Below the pieces are notes generated by a model. It was not told the origin of the DNA and did not search any database. It worked only from the letters and a program-made list of their open reading frames with translations. A stretch of 64,000 nt of DNA from Stomorhina lunata (Eukaryota; Arthropoda; Insecta; Diptera; Rhiniidae). The stretch is taken from contig OW121741.1 in NCBI GenBank assembly GCA_933228675.1, forward strand, positions 58,818,037 through 58,882,036. The letters run 5' to 3'. A program made the translations under genes and the position numbers. Below, piece after piece: positions 1 through 11,300 of this stretch (its first letter is position 1; each line of letters begins with the position of its first letter).

Positions 1-251
1 AACATTAAATTAACATAAATAAAAGTGAACAAATTAAATAAATAAAGTTAAAATATTGAGAAATTTTTTAATTTAAGGAAAAAGTGAGAAAGTGATTTAA
101 TTAAATAAAGAGGTAAAATAATTATAATCGGGCGAACATTATAAAAAGTGATCGCGAGTTAAATTATAAATAATTGCTATTTATTAAGAGGCTGTGGTGA
201 TTTTTATTAAAAATAAATTATATTGTGTACCTACTTAAATCGTGCTTTGCT
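1..251 (+). mobile_element. Truncated BEL/Pao leader, second copy
   Basis: These bases match 7706-7956, part of the untranslated leader of the BEL element at 6576-13828, with no difference that I could find by eye. The match stops abruptly at 251, where a Helentron-like repeat begins, so this is the cut end of another copy whose LTR lies outside the window. No coding capacity remains here. Confidence 0.9.
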
Positions 252-421
252 CCAGGGGCTTCAGAAACTTGATTTCAACAGACAGACGGACATCGCTTAA
301 TCGATTCTCCTCCCGATTCTGAGTCGATCGGTATTATGGGGTCTACGATCACTAATAAAAAAATTACAAACGGAATCACAAACTTATAATACCCTTTCAC
401 CTATTGGTGAAGGGTATAAAA
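252..421 (-). mobile_element. Helentron/DINE-1-like head fragment, reversed
   Basis: This is the reverse complement of the repeat head seen at 44462, 45759 and 51231: a hairpin around atacccttcac and gtgaagggtat, then the block holding cgactcagaatcgggagg, then a short GTCY microsatellite remnant. It abuts the BEL leader, which suggests insertion into or recombination with that copy. The class follows from the better-preserved copies further right. Confidence 0.75.
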
Positions 422-1316
422 AATTCAAAAAATTGTTTGATTGCACACTAAATTTTTTTGGGGTTCTATTAAGGAAGCTTAGTGAATGTAAAATCCGTTC
501 GCGTTAATGATTTTACGCGATGCGCGCAAAAGTTATGACGGTTAAAACAATAATTTCTAAAAAAAATTAAAAACTATTTTATTTTTATTAGTTTTATGTT
601 GATTTCGACACAATTTATATATTTTCAGGTGTTCTGTCGTTTTATGGTATTATGGTAATTTATATATGCCTTAACACGAAGAAATAATGCAATTATGCAA
701 ATGAAAAAAAAAAATATTTTTTAACAATATTTTTTTTATTTTTTTAACCGCAATTTTCGCGAAATTTGACAAAATGTGAGTCTTAGTGAAATTCTGCTGC
801 CTTGACTTATGGACAAATTAAATTTAAAAGATTTTTTTTATTTAAATATAAGTTTTATTAGGTGCATATCTTTTTAAGATATAAAATTCTTATTTGGTCC
901 ATAAAATCGTTAACCCTAGTAAAGCCTTATTAAAGAATAGTTTTAAGACCATTCTTGATCAATTTTGAGCTAAATTCACGATGTGCTTCATTGAAATGTT
1001 TTTGGATAAAACCTTCGCGTTCTCAGTTAATAAAGAGATTTTTGACAAACTTTTGATGCAAATCGGTTATAAATGACATAGCTTTCATGCGTTATGTGAT
1101 TTTGTCTCAGTTTGCAATCTAAAACCATTTAAACCAATATGCACTTTTTTGCACGATTTTCAAAATCTTTATAAAATTTTAGCAAACAATGATTTTTTTG
1201 GTGCGCTAAGCTTTCTTTCATTTTTAACATTTGTGTGTAATAGATTAAATAACTGCAATCCTTTATATAATAGACATCTTTTCATTGCACTATTTGTTGC
1301 TCTATGTATCCTAGTT
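422..1316. other. AT-rich stretch, nothing recognised
   Basis: There is no open reading frame with protein-like composition on either strand, and no inverted or tandem repeat that I could find. The short frame at 1149-1331 is low-complexity and is not supported as a gene. Confidence 0.5.
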
Positions 1317-1390
1317 GGTGGTGTGGCTTAGTTGGTTAGCACGTCGACTACTAAGCATAATATCACATTGAGCCTGGGTTCGATCCATGG
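1317..1390 (+). mobile_element. tRNA-like SINE head or tRNA relic
   Basis: An A-box match (tggcttagttgg, 1324-1335) and a B-box match (ggttcgatcc, 1377-1386) lie at about the spacing of an internal RNA polymerase III promoter. The flanks do not pair as a seven-base acceptor stem and no clean anticodon arm is visible, so this is not a working tRNA gene. It is probably the head of a tRNA-derived SINE or a decayed tRNA. The sequence just downstream (1422 onward) is a separate inverted-repeat element. Confidence 0.5.
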
Positions 1391-1421
1391 TCACGGCAAC
1401 ATCAATTTCTGTAATTATTGT

Positions 1422-1823
1422 GGTATGTGATGGAAATCGATCGATTTCTGATATATTTTTGAGATAATTTTCGGTCATTTCCCATAAAAAAGTGGATATT
1501 TGGTCCTTAGCCCTTTTGATTGATATCTTATCTTTCATTTGGTTTGAATTTTTTTGTGGAAATGGGGGAAATTATCACAAAAATGTATCTGAAATCGATC
1601 GATTTGAAAATGATCGATGTGATGAAAATCGATCGTTTTGAAATCTATCGATTTCTGATATATTTTTGAGATAATTTTCGGTTATTTCCCATAAAAAAGT
1701 GGATTTTGGTCCTTAGTCCTTTTGATTGATATCTTATCTTTCATTTGGTTTGATTTTTTTTGTGGAAATGGGGGAAATTATCACAAAAATGTATCTGAAA
1801 TCGATCGATTTCCATCACATACC
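1422..1823. repeat. 402-bp element, 27-bp inverted ends, doubled core
   Basis: The ends are perfect inverted repeats of 27 bp: left 1422-1448, starting ggtatgtgatggaaatcgat, and right 1797-1823, ending in its complement. The inside is a direct tandem duplication with a period of 207 bp (the gatttctgatatattttt block at 1443 and 1650), the copies differing at only a few sites. It looks like a small non-autonomous DNA element whose core was duplicated. I see no clear target duplication, so the class is open. Confidence 0.7.
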
Positions 1824-2341
1824 GGATTAATTTTTATTAAAAATATTGAAGTATTAACCCACTACTAGCTGTTTGGTCCGCGGGAGATATCTAATTGTTT
1901 CTCCTACCACCCACGGTTGGTTCCCCACCCATGAGTGGGAGGCATTCCCTATCCGCCACCTGGGGACGCGCCCTCTAGGGATTAGGTTCCCCCGAACCTA
2001 AAGTAAAGTACTAAACTGTAGCGTCTGTTCAACATATTAGTTGAGGCTGCAAGCGGGCGTCTGTTTCGGATCGATAGACTCGCTCTACTAACGTGGTTCT
2101 TGTCTTTGGACTCATCATCCATCGACTTATCACTTACGATGTTTTAAGCATGGAAAGAAACAACATTATAGAATATACTACTCCAAGGGGTAATCAAGCG
2201 AGAAATCCCCCTGCTACGGCAGCTGGCACAAGGATTTTGGAGGTGCCTTATCTATGCAAGAACTTCCTGATGAATGAAACCAATTCTAAAAAATCGAACT
2301 ATAAAAACTAATATAGGCATGAAAAAAGTTTAAAGTTTGCG

Positions 2342-2788
2342 ACATGGAACGTACGCACGCTATACGAAACTGAAAATCTCGAACAACTAGGGCGTGAAAT
2401 GTTTGATTATAAAATTGATTTGCTGGCGGTGCAAGAAGCTAGATGGACAGGACAAGGGGAAGTTCGGAACGAAAATAGTGTGATTCATTACTTCGGTCGC
2501 CCGGAGGGTGATGAGCATAGTAGGGGTGTTGGCTTTTTGATGACTAAAAGAATAGCTAAAGCGATGACAGCATGGTATCCCATCAATGAGAGGCTAATGG
2601 CAATAAAACGTAAGACCAAAGCTCGTAACATGATAATTATTAATGTCTACGCTCCTACTGAAATCCAATATGAAAACGACAAAGACGAATTTTTCGATAT
2701 ATTAAGCAGTTGGATGAGCAGTAATGTACATAATTGTGAGAAACGGCAAAAGTCAATCGGAAAATTGATGTTGGGAAACTGGAATTAG
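2342..2788 (+). pseudogene. LINE endonuclease domain, truncated
   Basis: The reading frame opens with KFATWNVRTLYETENLEQL and continues through LLAVQEARWTGQGE and IIINVYAPTE, the first motifs of the exonuclease/endonuclease/phosphatase fold used by LINEs to nick the target. It stops after about 145 codons, where such a domain normally runs to about 220. The sequence then jumps to the linker before the RT in another frame (near 2745-2790), so the catalytic C-terminal half of the endonuclease has been deleted. This is inferred from length and motif loss. Confidence 0.8.
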
Positions 2789-4677
2789 AGCGACATCGAA
2801 ATGCCTTTATAACATCCATAAGGAATCGGCTTCCAGATATTTTAAACAACAACGAAGCAAATATAAACGAAATCGGAAGGTGTATTACTCAGACGTACAA
2901 TGAGGTTGGTCAACAAACGTTAGATTTAAAAGACCATAAAAGGAAAGTCTGGCTCACCCAAGCAATATGGGACCTGGTTGAACATCGTAAAACCACAAAA
3001 AATACAATTTTAAATTCAAACGTGGATGTTGAGGAGCTTAGTACAATATACCTATCCAACAGAATAAAAAGGTTTGCAAGGAGGGACAAAAGAATGTGGG
3101 TAGACAAACAAGCGAGCCAAGCTGAGTCAGCTGCAAGTAAAGGCGACATGAGGACCTTATACAATATATCAAGGGCGTTGTGCGCAAACCTACCTACACC
3201 AACAGTCCCATCCTGAGTAGTAGCGGTACACTACTTTAATACGATGGATGGAACACTTCCAGCCAACATTAAACAATCCCATTGGATTAGAAGCGCCGAC
3301 GGAAGGGCAAAATGAAACCAACCATGACTGTTTATTCCATGAAATTTCAGACAGCCCACCAACAATACAAGAAGTAAAGAATTCCATTAAAAGCCTCAAG
3401 CGCAACAAGGCCCCGGACAATGACAATATATCAGCAGAGATGCTTTTATGTGACGTTAAAGGATCGGCGAGACTGGGGCACCCATTTGTACGTCAAATAT
3501 GGGAGGAGGAAGCTCTGCCAGCCTCCTGGAATGAAGGTATACTAGTCAAAATACCAAAAAACGGTGACTCCAAAGACTGCAATAACTACAGGGGAATAAC
3601 ACTTCTTCCAATACCGAGCAAAATACTAAGTCGAGTAATTTTGAATAGAACGTCTGACGCAGTTTCTGAAACACTCCGCGAAAATCAGTTTGGGTTCCGA
3701 GAGAATGGATCTTGTGTTGATCTAATCAACACAGTAAGAATCGTACTGGAACAATGTAATGAATTCCGCACCCCCATTTACCTAGCATTTATCGACTTTA
3801 TGAAGGCCTTCGACAGTGTTAGTAGGAGCTATCTATGGAGAAACGAAAATTCTGAGCTTAATTCAGGCAATGTACGTGGACTTTAAATGTCGGGTTCTAC
3901 ATAAAGGTAAATTGTCTAATCTGTTCGAAGTTACTACTGGAGTAAGACAAGGATGTATCTTATCACCCATACTTTTTATCCTTGTCATCGACAATGTAAT
4001 GCGCGCGGCACTAAACGTGGTATCCAATGGACACCCTTTAAACAACTCGAGGACTTGGAATACGCCGATGACGTATGTCTTCTAAGCCAAAGCTCACGCC
4101 ACCTTCAAGAAAACACTAGCGCGATTACTGTTGAATCTCGGGCAGCTGGGCTGGATATCAATATTTCCAAGACAAAGATTATGCCACACATCAATGTGGA
4201 TAACGAGGTTATTGGATGTGTAGGTACCTTCAATTATCTTGGTAGTTTGGTATCTACAAAAGGTGGCGCTGAAGAAGATATTGAATCGCGTACTAATGAG
4301 GCAAAATCTGCATTCGGCATTCTCCGAGCTATTTGGAAATCTCGGCAAATATCAACAACAGCTAAGTTACGAATATATAACTCGAATGTCAAGTCCATCT
4401 TGTATTACGGCTGCGATACTTGGGAACGCACAAATGTCATCGATAAGCGCCTACAAACCTTTGCAAACAAATGCTTGCGGCAAATCCTTAATATATGGTG
4501 GCCAAATCGCTTAAGAAATAAAGATATACTAAACGCTACAAACCAAATCCCTTCTTCTATAGAGGTATGTCAACGGAAATGGCGGTGGATAGGCCATACA
4601 CTACGAAGGCCAAATACCAACATTGCTCGACAAGCGCTTCGTTGGAATCCACAAGGAAGCGGCCGTCGTAATTGATG
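2779..4677 (+). pseudogene. LINE reverse transcriptase, frameshifted
   Basis: The linker (to 3216) is in one frame, the RT fingers and palm (3248-3850, with NYRGITLLPIPSKI and FIDFMKAFDS) in a second, a short stretch with TGVRQGCILSPILF in a third (3850-3985), then the YADD active-site segment (near 4060) and the C-terminal region with WKSRQISTTAKLRIYNSNVK and RKWRWIGHTLRR. At least three frameshifts and stops separate these blocks, so no active protein is made. The C-terminus runs on out of frame to about 4785. An RTE-like assignment is from motif style only. Confidence 0.8.
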
Positions 4678-4818
4678 CGGAGTTACAAGCAGCAAACTAT
4701 TCATGGAATGATGTATGCCTAACATCTCGCAATAGAGTTCGATATAAAAGGATGGTTGAGGCCCTATGCTCCACTGGGAGTTAAGGATAACAGAAGAAAA
4801 AGGAAGAAGATGAAATGA

Positions 4819-5068
4819 CAATGTGATTTTAACCACAGCTTTAGTTAAATTAAGAAATAATTCCGGACGTCCTAGCCAGAGCTTTATTGGATAACGGTTC
4901 ACAAATCAACTTTGTTACCGAGGAACCAAAACTACGAAAAAAGAAAGAAATCTCAGTTTAACTGGCATTAGAAGAACGAACTCTTCCACCAAATACAAGG
5001 TTCAGGTAAATGTGAGATCTCGAACGAATACCCATGAATTTTCGTCAAAATTCTGGATTCAACTTACG
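4819..5068 (+). pseudogene. BEL/Pao protease fragment
   Basis: It matches 9659-9918 of the BEL element further right, which covers the aspartic protease region, with several substitutions and small deletions that break the frame. It follows directly on the LINE tail, so the LINE sits against or inside an older BEL copy of the same family. Only this ~250-bp piece is visible. Confidence 0.85.
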
Positions 5069-5640
5069 TTCTAAAATTTTATTCTCATAGCTTTAACATA
5101 TTGGCGTAAAAAAATATTTATTATTTTAAGTTAATACAATTTTATAATTTCATAGTAATTTTTTCAAAATCATGGAAACAGTTTTTACTTAAACATCAAG
5201 AACGTATGATTCTACAAAATATAAGTTAAGCCCATTATTTAAGGTCCACGTTGCTATTCCAAAGTTAAGGATCTATCAAATATGAAAAGTCGGTATAGGG
5301 AAAAATATCCTTCGCAAATGATGGCAGAATATTGCTTGTCAATATGTCTTGTTTTAGTTTTGTTATAATTTGTAAAATTGTATATTCTAATCTTCATTTT
5401 TTTAACCTAATTTTCTATTTCTCAACTAACTATTGTTTATCGCTGCAATATCAACAATATGTTTGTACAGGACTAGTTTTATCTAATCCATTTCATACAA
5501 ATAGTGCCAAAATAAAGAAATTTCTATTGAACGGACGGATTGGGATCAAATAATAATTTACAAAATTAAGCGCATATTTAATTGACAATAAAGAAGAATC
5601 GGTAAAAATTGTATGTTTAGTCAAAATAATGGAACTAGGA
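5069..5640. other. AT-rich flank, nothing recognised
   Basis: AT-rich sequence with no protein-like frame or clear repeat. It forms the left flank of the large TA-flanked transposon starting at 5643. Confidence 0.5.
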
Positions 5641-6187
5641 TACACCCAGAGAAAAAACCACATGAAATCAATAAAAAAAACGCAACGAATACTAGCCAAG
5701 GTGGAAAATTGTAAATGTAACAACATCCATTGTAAAAACAAGATAGGTCCCAAATAATAATAATGGCCATTCTTAAATCAAAGATTGGCATTTTTAATTT
5801 GAACATCACCTACTTTTAATCAAAAAATATTCTACATTGTTTCCAAATATAAATATTTTAAAATCAAAGTTAAAAATGTACAAATCAACAAAGCACACCT
5901 ATATTTTAATGGTGGACGTATTAAAACCGCACTCGTTCAACGTTGAATTAATAATGCTACTGCAGTGGTACAGTGGTTCATTCTGCTCATATTTGCTTTC
6001 AAAGCTTATACTTACTTTGATGTTTTTAATTAAAAATACTGAGTAATTTAATTTTTAAAATATTTTATTGAAAGTAAATTATTAAATTCATTTTATATTA
6101 TTTTATAATTACATGTTTGGTCGAATGTAAGTCTTTTCGTTATTTACAGTATAGGAATGTATCGGAATGCTATTAAAATAATATATG

Positions 6188-6575
6188 CTAAATTAATTCA
6201 TATGATTGAAAATGTTGACAAAACTCTTTTAAAACTGTTGGAAAACACAAAATATACAAATTATTAAATGCCTTAAAATGCTGTTTTTGAGTTGCTATAA
6301 AATAATTACTTTTATATTTTGTACCTTTGTAAGTAACGTCTTTTACTGAAACTACTTTTGTGAAATCAACATTATTATTATTTGATATAATTTTTGAAAA
6401 ATAAGATTCTTTAGTAATATCTGAAATTTTATGTTTTTCAAATCATTTTCTAATAAAAAAATGTGCAAATTTAATACCCGATTTAATAGCTAAAGAGTGG
6501 AGTGGATTTATTCGAGATGTAATGTTTACTAAATATTTTTTGGCTTCTTTGTGTTTTGCTTCGAAACGCATTACC
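6188..6575 (-). pseudogene. Transposase-like gene, C-terminal end
   Basis: The frame resumes directly across the BEL insertion with VMRFEAKHKEAKKYLVNITS and runs through IKFAHFFIRK, SYFSKIISNNNNVDFTKVVS and KQHFKAFNNLYILCF to a TAG at 6188-6190. One in-frame TGA lies near 6450. The remaining ~540 bp to the left transposon end are AT-rich 3' untranslated sequence with no gene that I can support. Confidence 0.75.
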
Positions 6576-6893
6576 TGTTTGGTCATTTAACCTTAATAAA
6601 ATTTGTAATTCTATGGATTTAAATCTTTTAAATAACTGACCTTATGTCAAATTGAATTTTTAATGTCAACTGAATTTTAATGTCATTTTATCAACCATTT
6701 TGAATTTCAATAACAAAAATCCTTCTTGTATTAAACCTGAATAAAACCGGCTTTGTATTTTTTCGCTCCGACTTTTTTTTTAAAATTATTTAATAAAGAC
6801 AAGTGCCCTAATTTTTATAAATAAAAACTTTCAGTTTGCAAATATTAATTTTCGTTTGTGCAAACATTCTTTAAAAACTATTAAAGAAAAACA
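6576..6893 (+). repeat. 5' LTR of BEL element
   Basis: 318 bp, beginning tgtttggtcatttaacc and ending aaagaaaaaca. Preceded by ttacc and followed by the primer-binding site. It contains an aataaaac polyadenylation-type signal. Nearly identical to 13509-13828. Confidence 0.95.
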
Positions 6894-6896
6894 TTT

Positions 6897-6913
6897 TGGC
6901 GCCCGAGCAGGGA
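6897..6913 (+). promoter_or_regulatory. BEL primer-binding site
   Basis: tggcgcccgagcaggga starts three bases after the 5' LTR, the usual place for tRNA-primed minus-strand synthesis. It begins with TGG, matching a tRNA 3' CCA end. I cannot name the tRNA with certainty from sequence alone. Confidence 0.85.
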
Positions 6914-8369
6914 CATTGTTTTTTAAAAAATAAAAATAAAGTCGCGATTTACCAAAACCGTACTTCATTTAATAAATATTCCGTGCGTTAGTTATTATAA
7001 CAACCCGGTTAATTAATCGTTTAATAATTAAACAAAAACATCATCGACAACCATCTTCAGCCTCAGGACTTATTGTGATGCCCAGCTGCAACTGCATACT
7101 TTGCCAAAAGGAACGTCAACAAAATCCTAACCAGGTATTTAAGAGCAAATAATTTGTGTGAGACTTTGCAATTATTTTTCTTAAAACGAAAATTCAATTC
7201 AGAATTAATCTAAGCAAAAGTTTTATTCCACACGAAAAAATTATTTGTTCTTCACATCAATTTATTTACCGCCTAAGTAGTGAAACACACACACATAGTG
7301 ATATTAAAGTGATAATTTATTTAAAATTCACAACACAAAATATCATTTATAAATTGCCAAATAAAAATAAAATACACCACAAAATAAACACATTTCGCCT
7401 CCTCGCCGCAGTTTTTGCCATCACTCGTTGCTCGTTCTCTTTTTTATCCTTTCTCGCGGGTTTTCTATTAAAAAATCATTAAAAGTTTTATTAAATCGTA
7501 AAATTACTTACATTTTTCCAATATTTACATTTATCTGCTGTGCTTATTCCTTTTATTTACTTGCTTGTCAAGTTATTTTGACGTTTGTTTTAATTCATTT
7601 TCTTTATTATTCGCTAGTAATTAATACAATCGTTTACCAACACTGGGCTGATCAAACACGCAACCCAGTTAATCTTTTTGTGTGAACAGACGAGTAAAGT
7701 AAATAAACATTAAATTAACATAAATAAAAGTGAACAAATTAAATAAATAAAGTTAAAATATTGAGAAATTTTTTAATTTAAGGAAAAAGTGAGAAAGTGA
7801 TTTAATTAAATAAAGAGGTAAAATAATTATAATCGGGCGAACATTATAAAAAGTGATCGCGAGTTAAATTATAAATAATTGCTATTTATTAAGAGGCTGT
7901 GGTGATTTTTATTAAAAATAAATTATATTGTGTACCTACTTAAATCGTGCTTTGCTTGCGGTGTAACCCAGCAAACATTTTCTTGTAAATTAAAGCTTAG
8001 TTTTATTTTTTATAATATTTTCATAAAATTTATTGCAAATTTAACTGAGAATCAAGAAAATAATTATTTTTGGAATAATTAATTATATTTCGGCTTTAAT
8101 TTTACATTTATTTAGCATTTTGTACACAATTAAATTCAAATAGTTGAGACTTAATAATTTTCTGTGCTTTTAATTAGTTGTTTCTGCCATCGCATTGAAA
8201 CAGAGGTTGATCTCGGAAAATAATTTACTTATTTCTTTGTTATTACAACAAAATTCTTCGGATTCCTTGAGATCCTTCCAGAAAATTAATATTTACTAAT
8301 ACTTTTTAAGTATTATAACTAGTCTCCTATTTATATCTATTGAAAATTTAATTAAACCTCGACTACAAA
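6914..8369 (+). other. BEL untranslated leader
   Basis: About 1.45 kb of AT-rich sequence between the primer site and the gag start. It has no supported gene; the 85-codon frame at 7428 is a hydrophobic low-complexity artefact. The part at 7706-7956 recurs at 1-251, so it is a conserved part of the family. Confidence 0.7.
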
Positions 8370-11300
8370 ATGGCTGGCGGTAAGAAACAAAAAAGTTCCG
8401 CTCCTAGTCTAGAGAGTTTATATCAACAGAAAAATACAATTTTGACCAACGTTGCGAGAATTAGGCGTTCTATTAAAGAAAAAACTATTTCGTTCAATCA
8501 AAATGAATTGCAATGTCGTTTAGAAATATTAAATTCCTACATTGAAGACGCAATGGAAATCCGGTCAGAAATCGACATTTTAGATCCATCTAATGATGAA
8601 AGAGCTGATTTGGAAAATTTGTGCGTCTCTGCAAAGAGTATGCTTATGGGGTACTTAACTCCAAGAGAGCATAGTTTCGCAGAAACTACTTTCGGCTTTC
8701 AGCCTCATCATAACCGACTTCCAAATATGAAGTTGCCTAAATTCAGCGGTAAATATTCCGAATACAAAAATTTTATAAGTTTATTCGAGAGTCTGGTTGA
8801 TAGCGATCCGACTCTGACTGAGATTGAAAAATTTAATCATCTTATATCATGCCTATCAGATGAAGCTTTAGGTACGGTAAAAGCTTACCAAATAAGCGAA
8901 CAAAATTATTCCAAAGCTTTGAATAGTTTAAAAAAGGTTTACGACAATCCATGCTTGATATTTTTCGATAATATCACCAAATTGTTTGAACTTCCGGATA
9001 TGTCTAAACCATCTGCTTCAGCTTTGAGGTGCATGATCGATACGGTTTCGGCAATATATGGCTCGCTTTTGTCAATTGGTGACGATAAAGCGATTACAAA
9101 TGCCATTATTATACATTTAGTAATGACGAAAGTGGATCCAATCACTAGGTCCAAGTGGGAAGAGCAACTTAATTACGAAAAGTTGCCCTTATGGAGTGAT
9201 TGCGAGGATGCCTTGAACAAGCGATATCAACACATTTCAGCTGAAGAAGCTTCGTGTTCAAGAGCAAAACCTAATCCAAATTTATATAAGAAACCTGATA
9301 GTTTCTCAAAAAAGAAACAAAATTCGTCATTTTCATGCCAAACCGACAATCAACAACAAAATTCTAAATGCCTATTTTGTAAATCGACACAACACTACTT
9401 ATCAAACTGTCCTTCATTCGCTGCTGTACCTGTACAGCAGAGATTCGATTTCGTAAAAGGTGTTCCTGCCTGTATCAACTGTTTGAAAAAAGGACATACA
9501 GTTACTAAGTGTAAATCGTCAAAGTGTCGAGTTTGTAGTCGCTCACATCATACGTTACTGCACATTTATGCAGCAAATGAAAATACAATAAACAGTTCTG
9601 ATCCTAATCAGCCTTCAACTTCAAGAGCTTCCGTAAATCATTCGTCTTCATTGAAAGATAATGTTATTTTAGCCACAGCGTTAGTTAAAATAAGAAATAA
9701 TTCTGGACAATACGTCATAGCTAGAGCTTTATTGGATTCCGGTTCACAAATCAACTTTGTTACCGAGGAACTTTCGCAGCGACTACAACTACAAAAGGAA
9801 CAAAGAAATCTCAGTTTAACTGGCATTGGAAGAACGAATTCTTCCACCAAATACAAGGTTCAGGCAAATGTGAGATCTCGAACGAATTCCCATGAATTTT
9901 CGTCTGAATTCTGGATTCTTCGATCGATTTCCAATTACCAACCAGATCGAACGATTTCGACTTCAGGATGGAACCTGCCTTCGAATATTGAATTAGCTGA
10001 TCCATACTTTTATAAACCACAAAAGATTGATATGTTGATCGGCGCTGAGATATTCTTCGAATTATTATGCGTTGGTCAAATTAAACAAAGTCCAAACATT
10101 CCAACACTTCAAAAGACGTTACTTGGTTGGATTGTTTCTGGAAAATATAAAGAGCCAAGAGAAATTTATAGTAATTGTTGCCATTTAAGTCAAATTAAAG
10201 ATAATGACGAATCATTAGATCTTGTAGTTCGTAGATTTTGGGAATTAGAAGAAATTCCTAGAGAGGCAAATATACTTTCTATAGAACATCAAAGGTGTGA
10301 GGAACATTTTTCAAAATCTGTTCAGCGATTGCCATCCGGCAGATTCAAAGTGGCGCTACCTTTCAAAGCAGATCCAAAATTGCTGGGTCTCTCTTTTGAA
10401 ACAGCCAGAAGACGATTTTTATCATTAGAACGTCGGCTGTCAAAAGAACCACAAACGAAAGAGATGTATAACTCATTTATGAAAGAATACATTAACTTGG
10501 GACATATGTCTATTGCAGATAATAAAATCCCCAATACTCCTCATTACTTTATCCCACACCAATGTGTTCTACGACCGCAAAGTACTTCTACCAAGCTTCG
10601 TGTAGTTTTCGACGCCTCTTGCAAAACATCTACGCATCATTCGCTAAATGATCTACTAATGATCGGTCCGACGATTCAGGAAGAACTGTATTCCACGCTT
10701 ATTCGTTTCCGTATGCATAAATATGCAATAACGGCTGACATTGAGAAAATGTACCGTCAAGTCGTAATTGACGAGGCCGATAGAAATTACCAATTAATAT
10801 TATGGCGTGAAGATCAATCACAAAATATTGAAATTTATAGATTGAATACAGTGACTTATGGCACATCTTCGGCTCCATTCCTGGCAATACGATGTCTAAC
10901 ACATCTGAGCGAATTGTTCGAAAAAACGTTACCAATCGGATCTAAAATAATTAAAAGAGACTTTTACGTCGATGACTTGCTAATTGGCGCCGATTCTATT
11001 GAAGAACTCAATATTATCAGGTCCCAAGTCACAGATATTTTGCAATCGGCAGGCTTTCATTTAACTAAATGGTTTACGAATCATAACAAGCTGCCAGATT
11101 CTACTACAACAGAAAAATCATTACAAATAGATCCGGATCTCACGAAGACATTAGGCACATACTGGCGTCCAAAGAGTGATGTATTTAAATACCACTTAGA
11201 CAAGTCCTTTCAAGATTTAAGAGCGACAAAGAGAAACATATTGTCAGTTTCGGCAAGACTTTTTGACCCTCTAGGACTCTTGGGCCCTTTGGTAATAAAG

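Larger units (their letters stand above)
1858..4815 (+). mobile_element. Degenerate LINE, RTE-like, with endonuclease and RT
   Basis: A non-LTR retrotransposon: a GC-richer 5' untranslated region (about 1858-2340), an apurinic-type endonuclease part, a linker, a reverse transcriptase and a C-terminal part, ending in an A/G-rich (gaa-like) tail rather than plain poly(A). The 3' end is confirmed by a 43-bp copy of the same terminus at 16631-16673 with its own target duplication. The RT style (NYRGITLLPIPSKI, GVRQGCILSPILF) resembles RTE-type elements, but I cannot fix the clade. The element is dead: an internal deletion in the endonuclease and several frameshifts. Confidence 0.85.

Noticed and set aside
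1317..1390. A functional tRNA gene
   Set aside because: Internal promoter boxes match, but the acceptor and anticodon stems do not pair.
7428..7685. 85-codon hydrophobic frame in the BEL leader
   Set aside because: AT-rich low-complexity sequence in an untranslated leader; no support.
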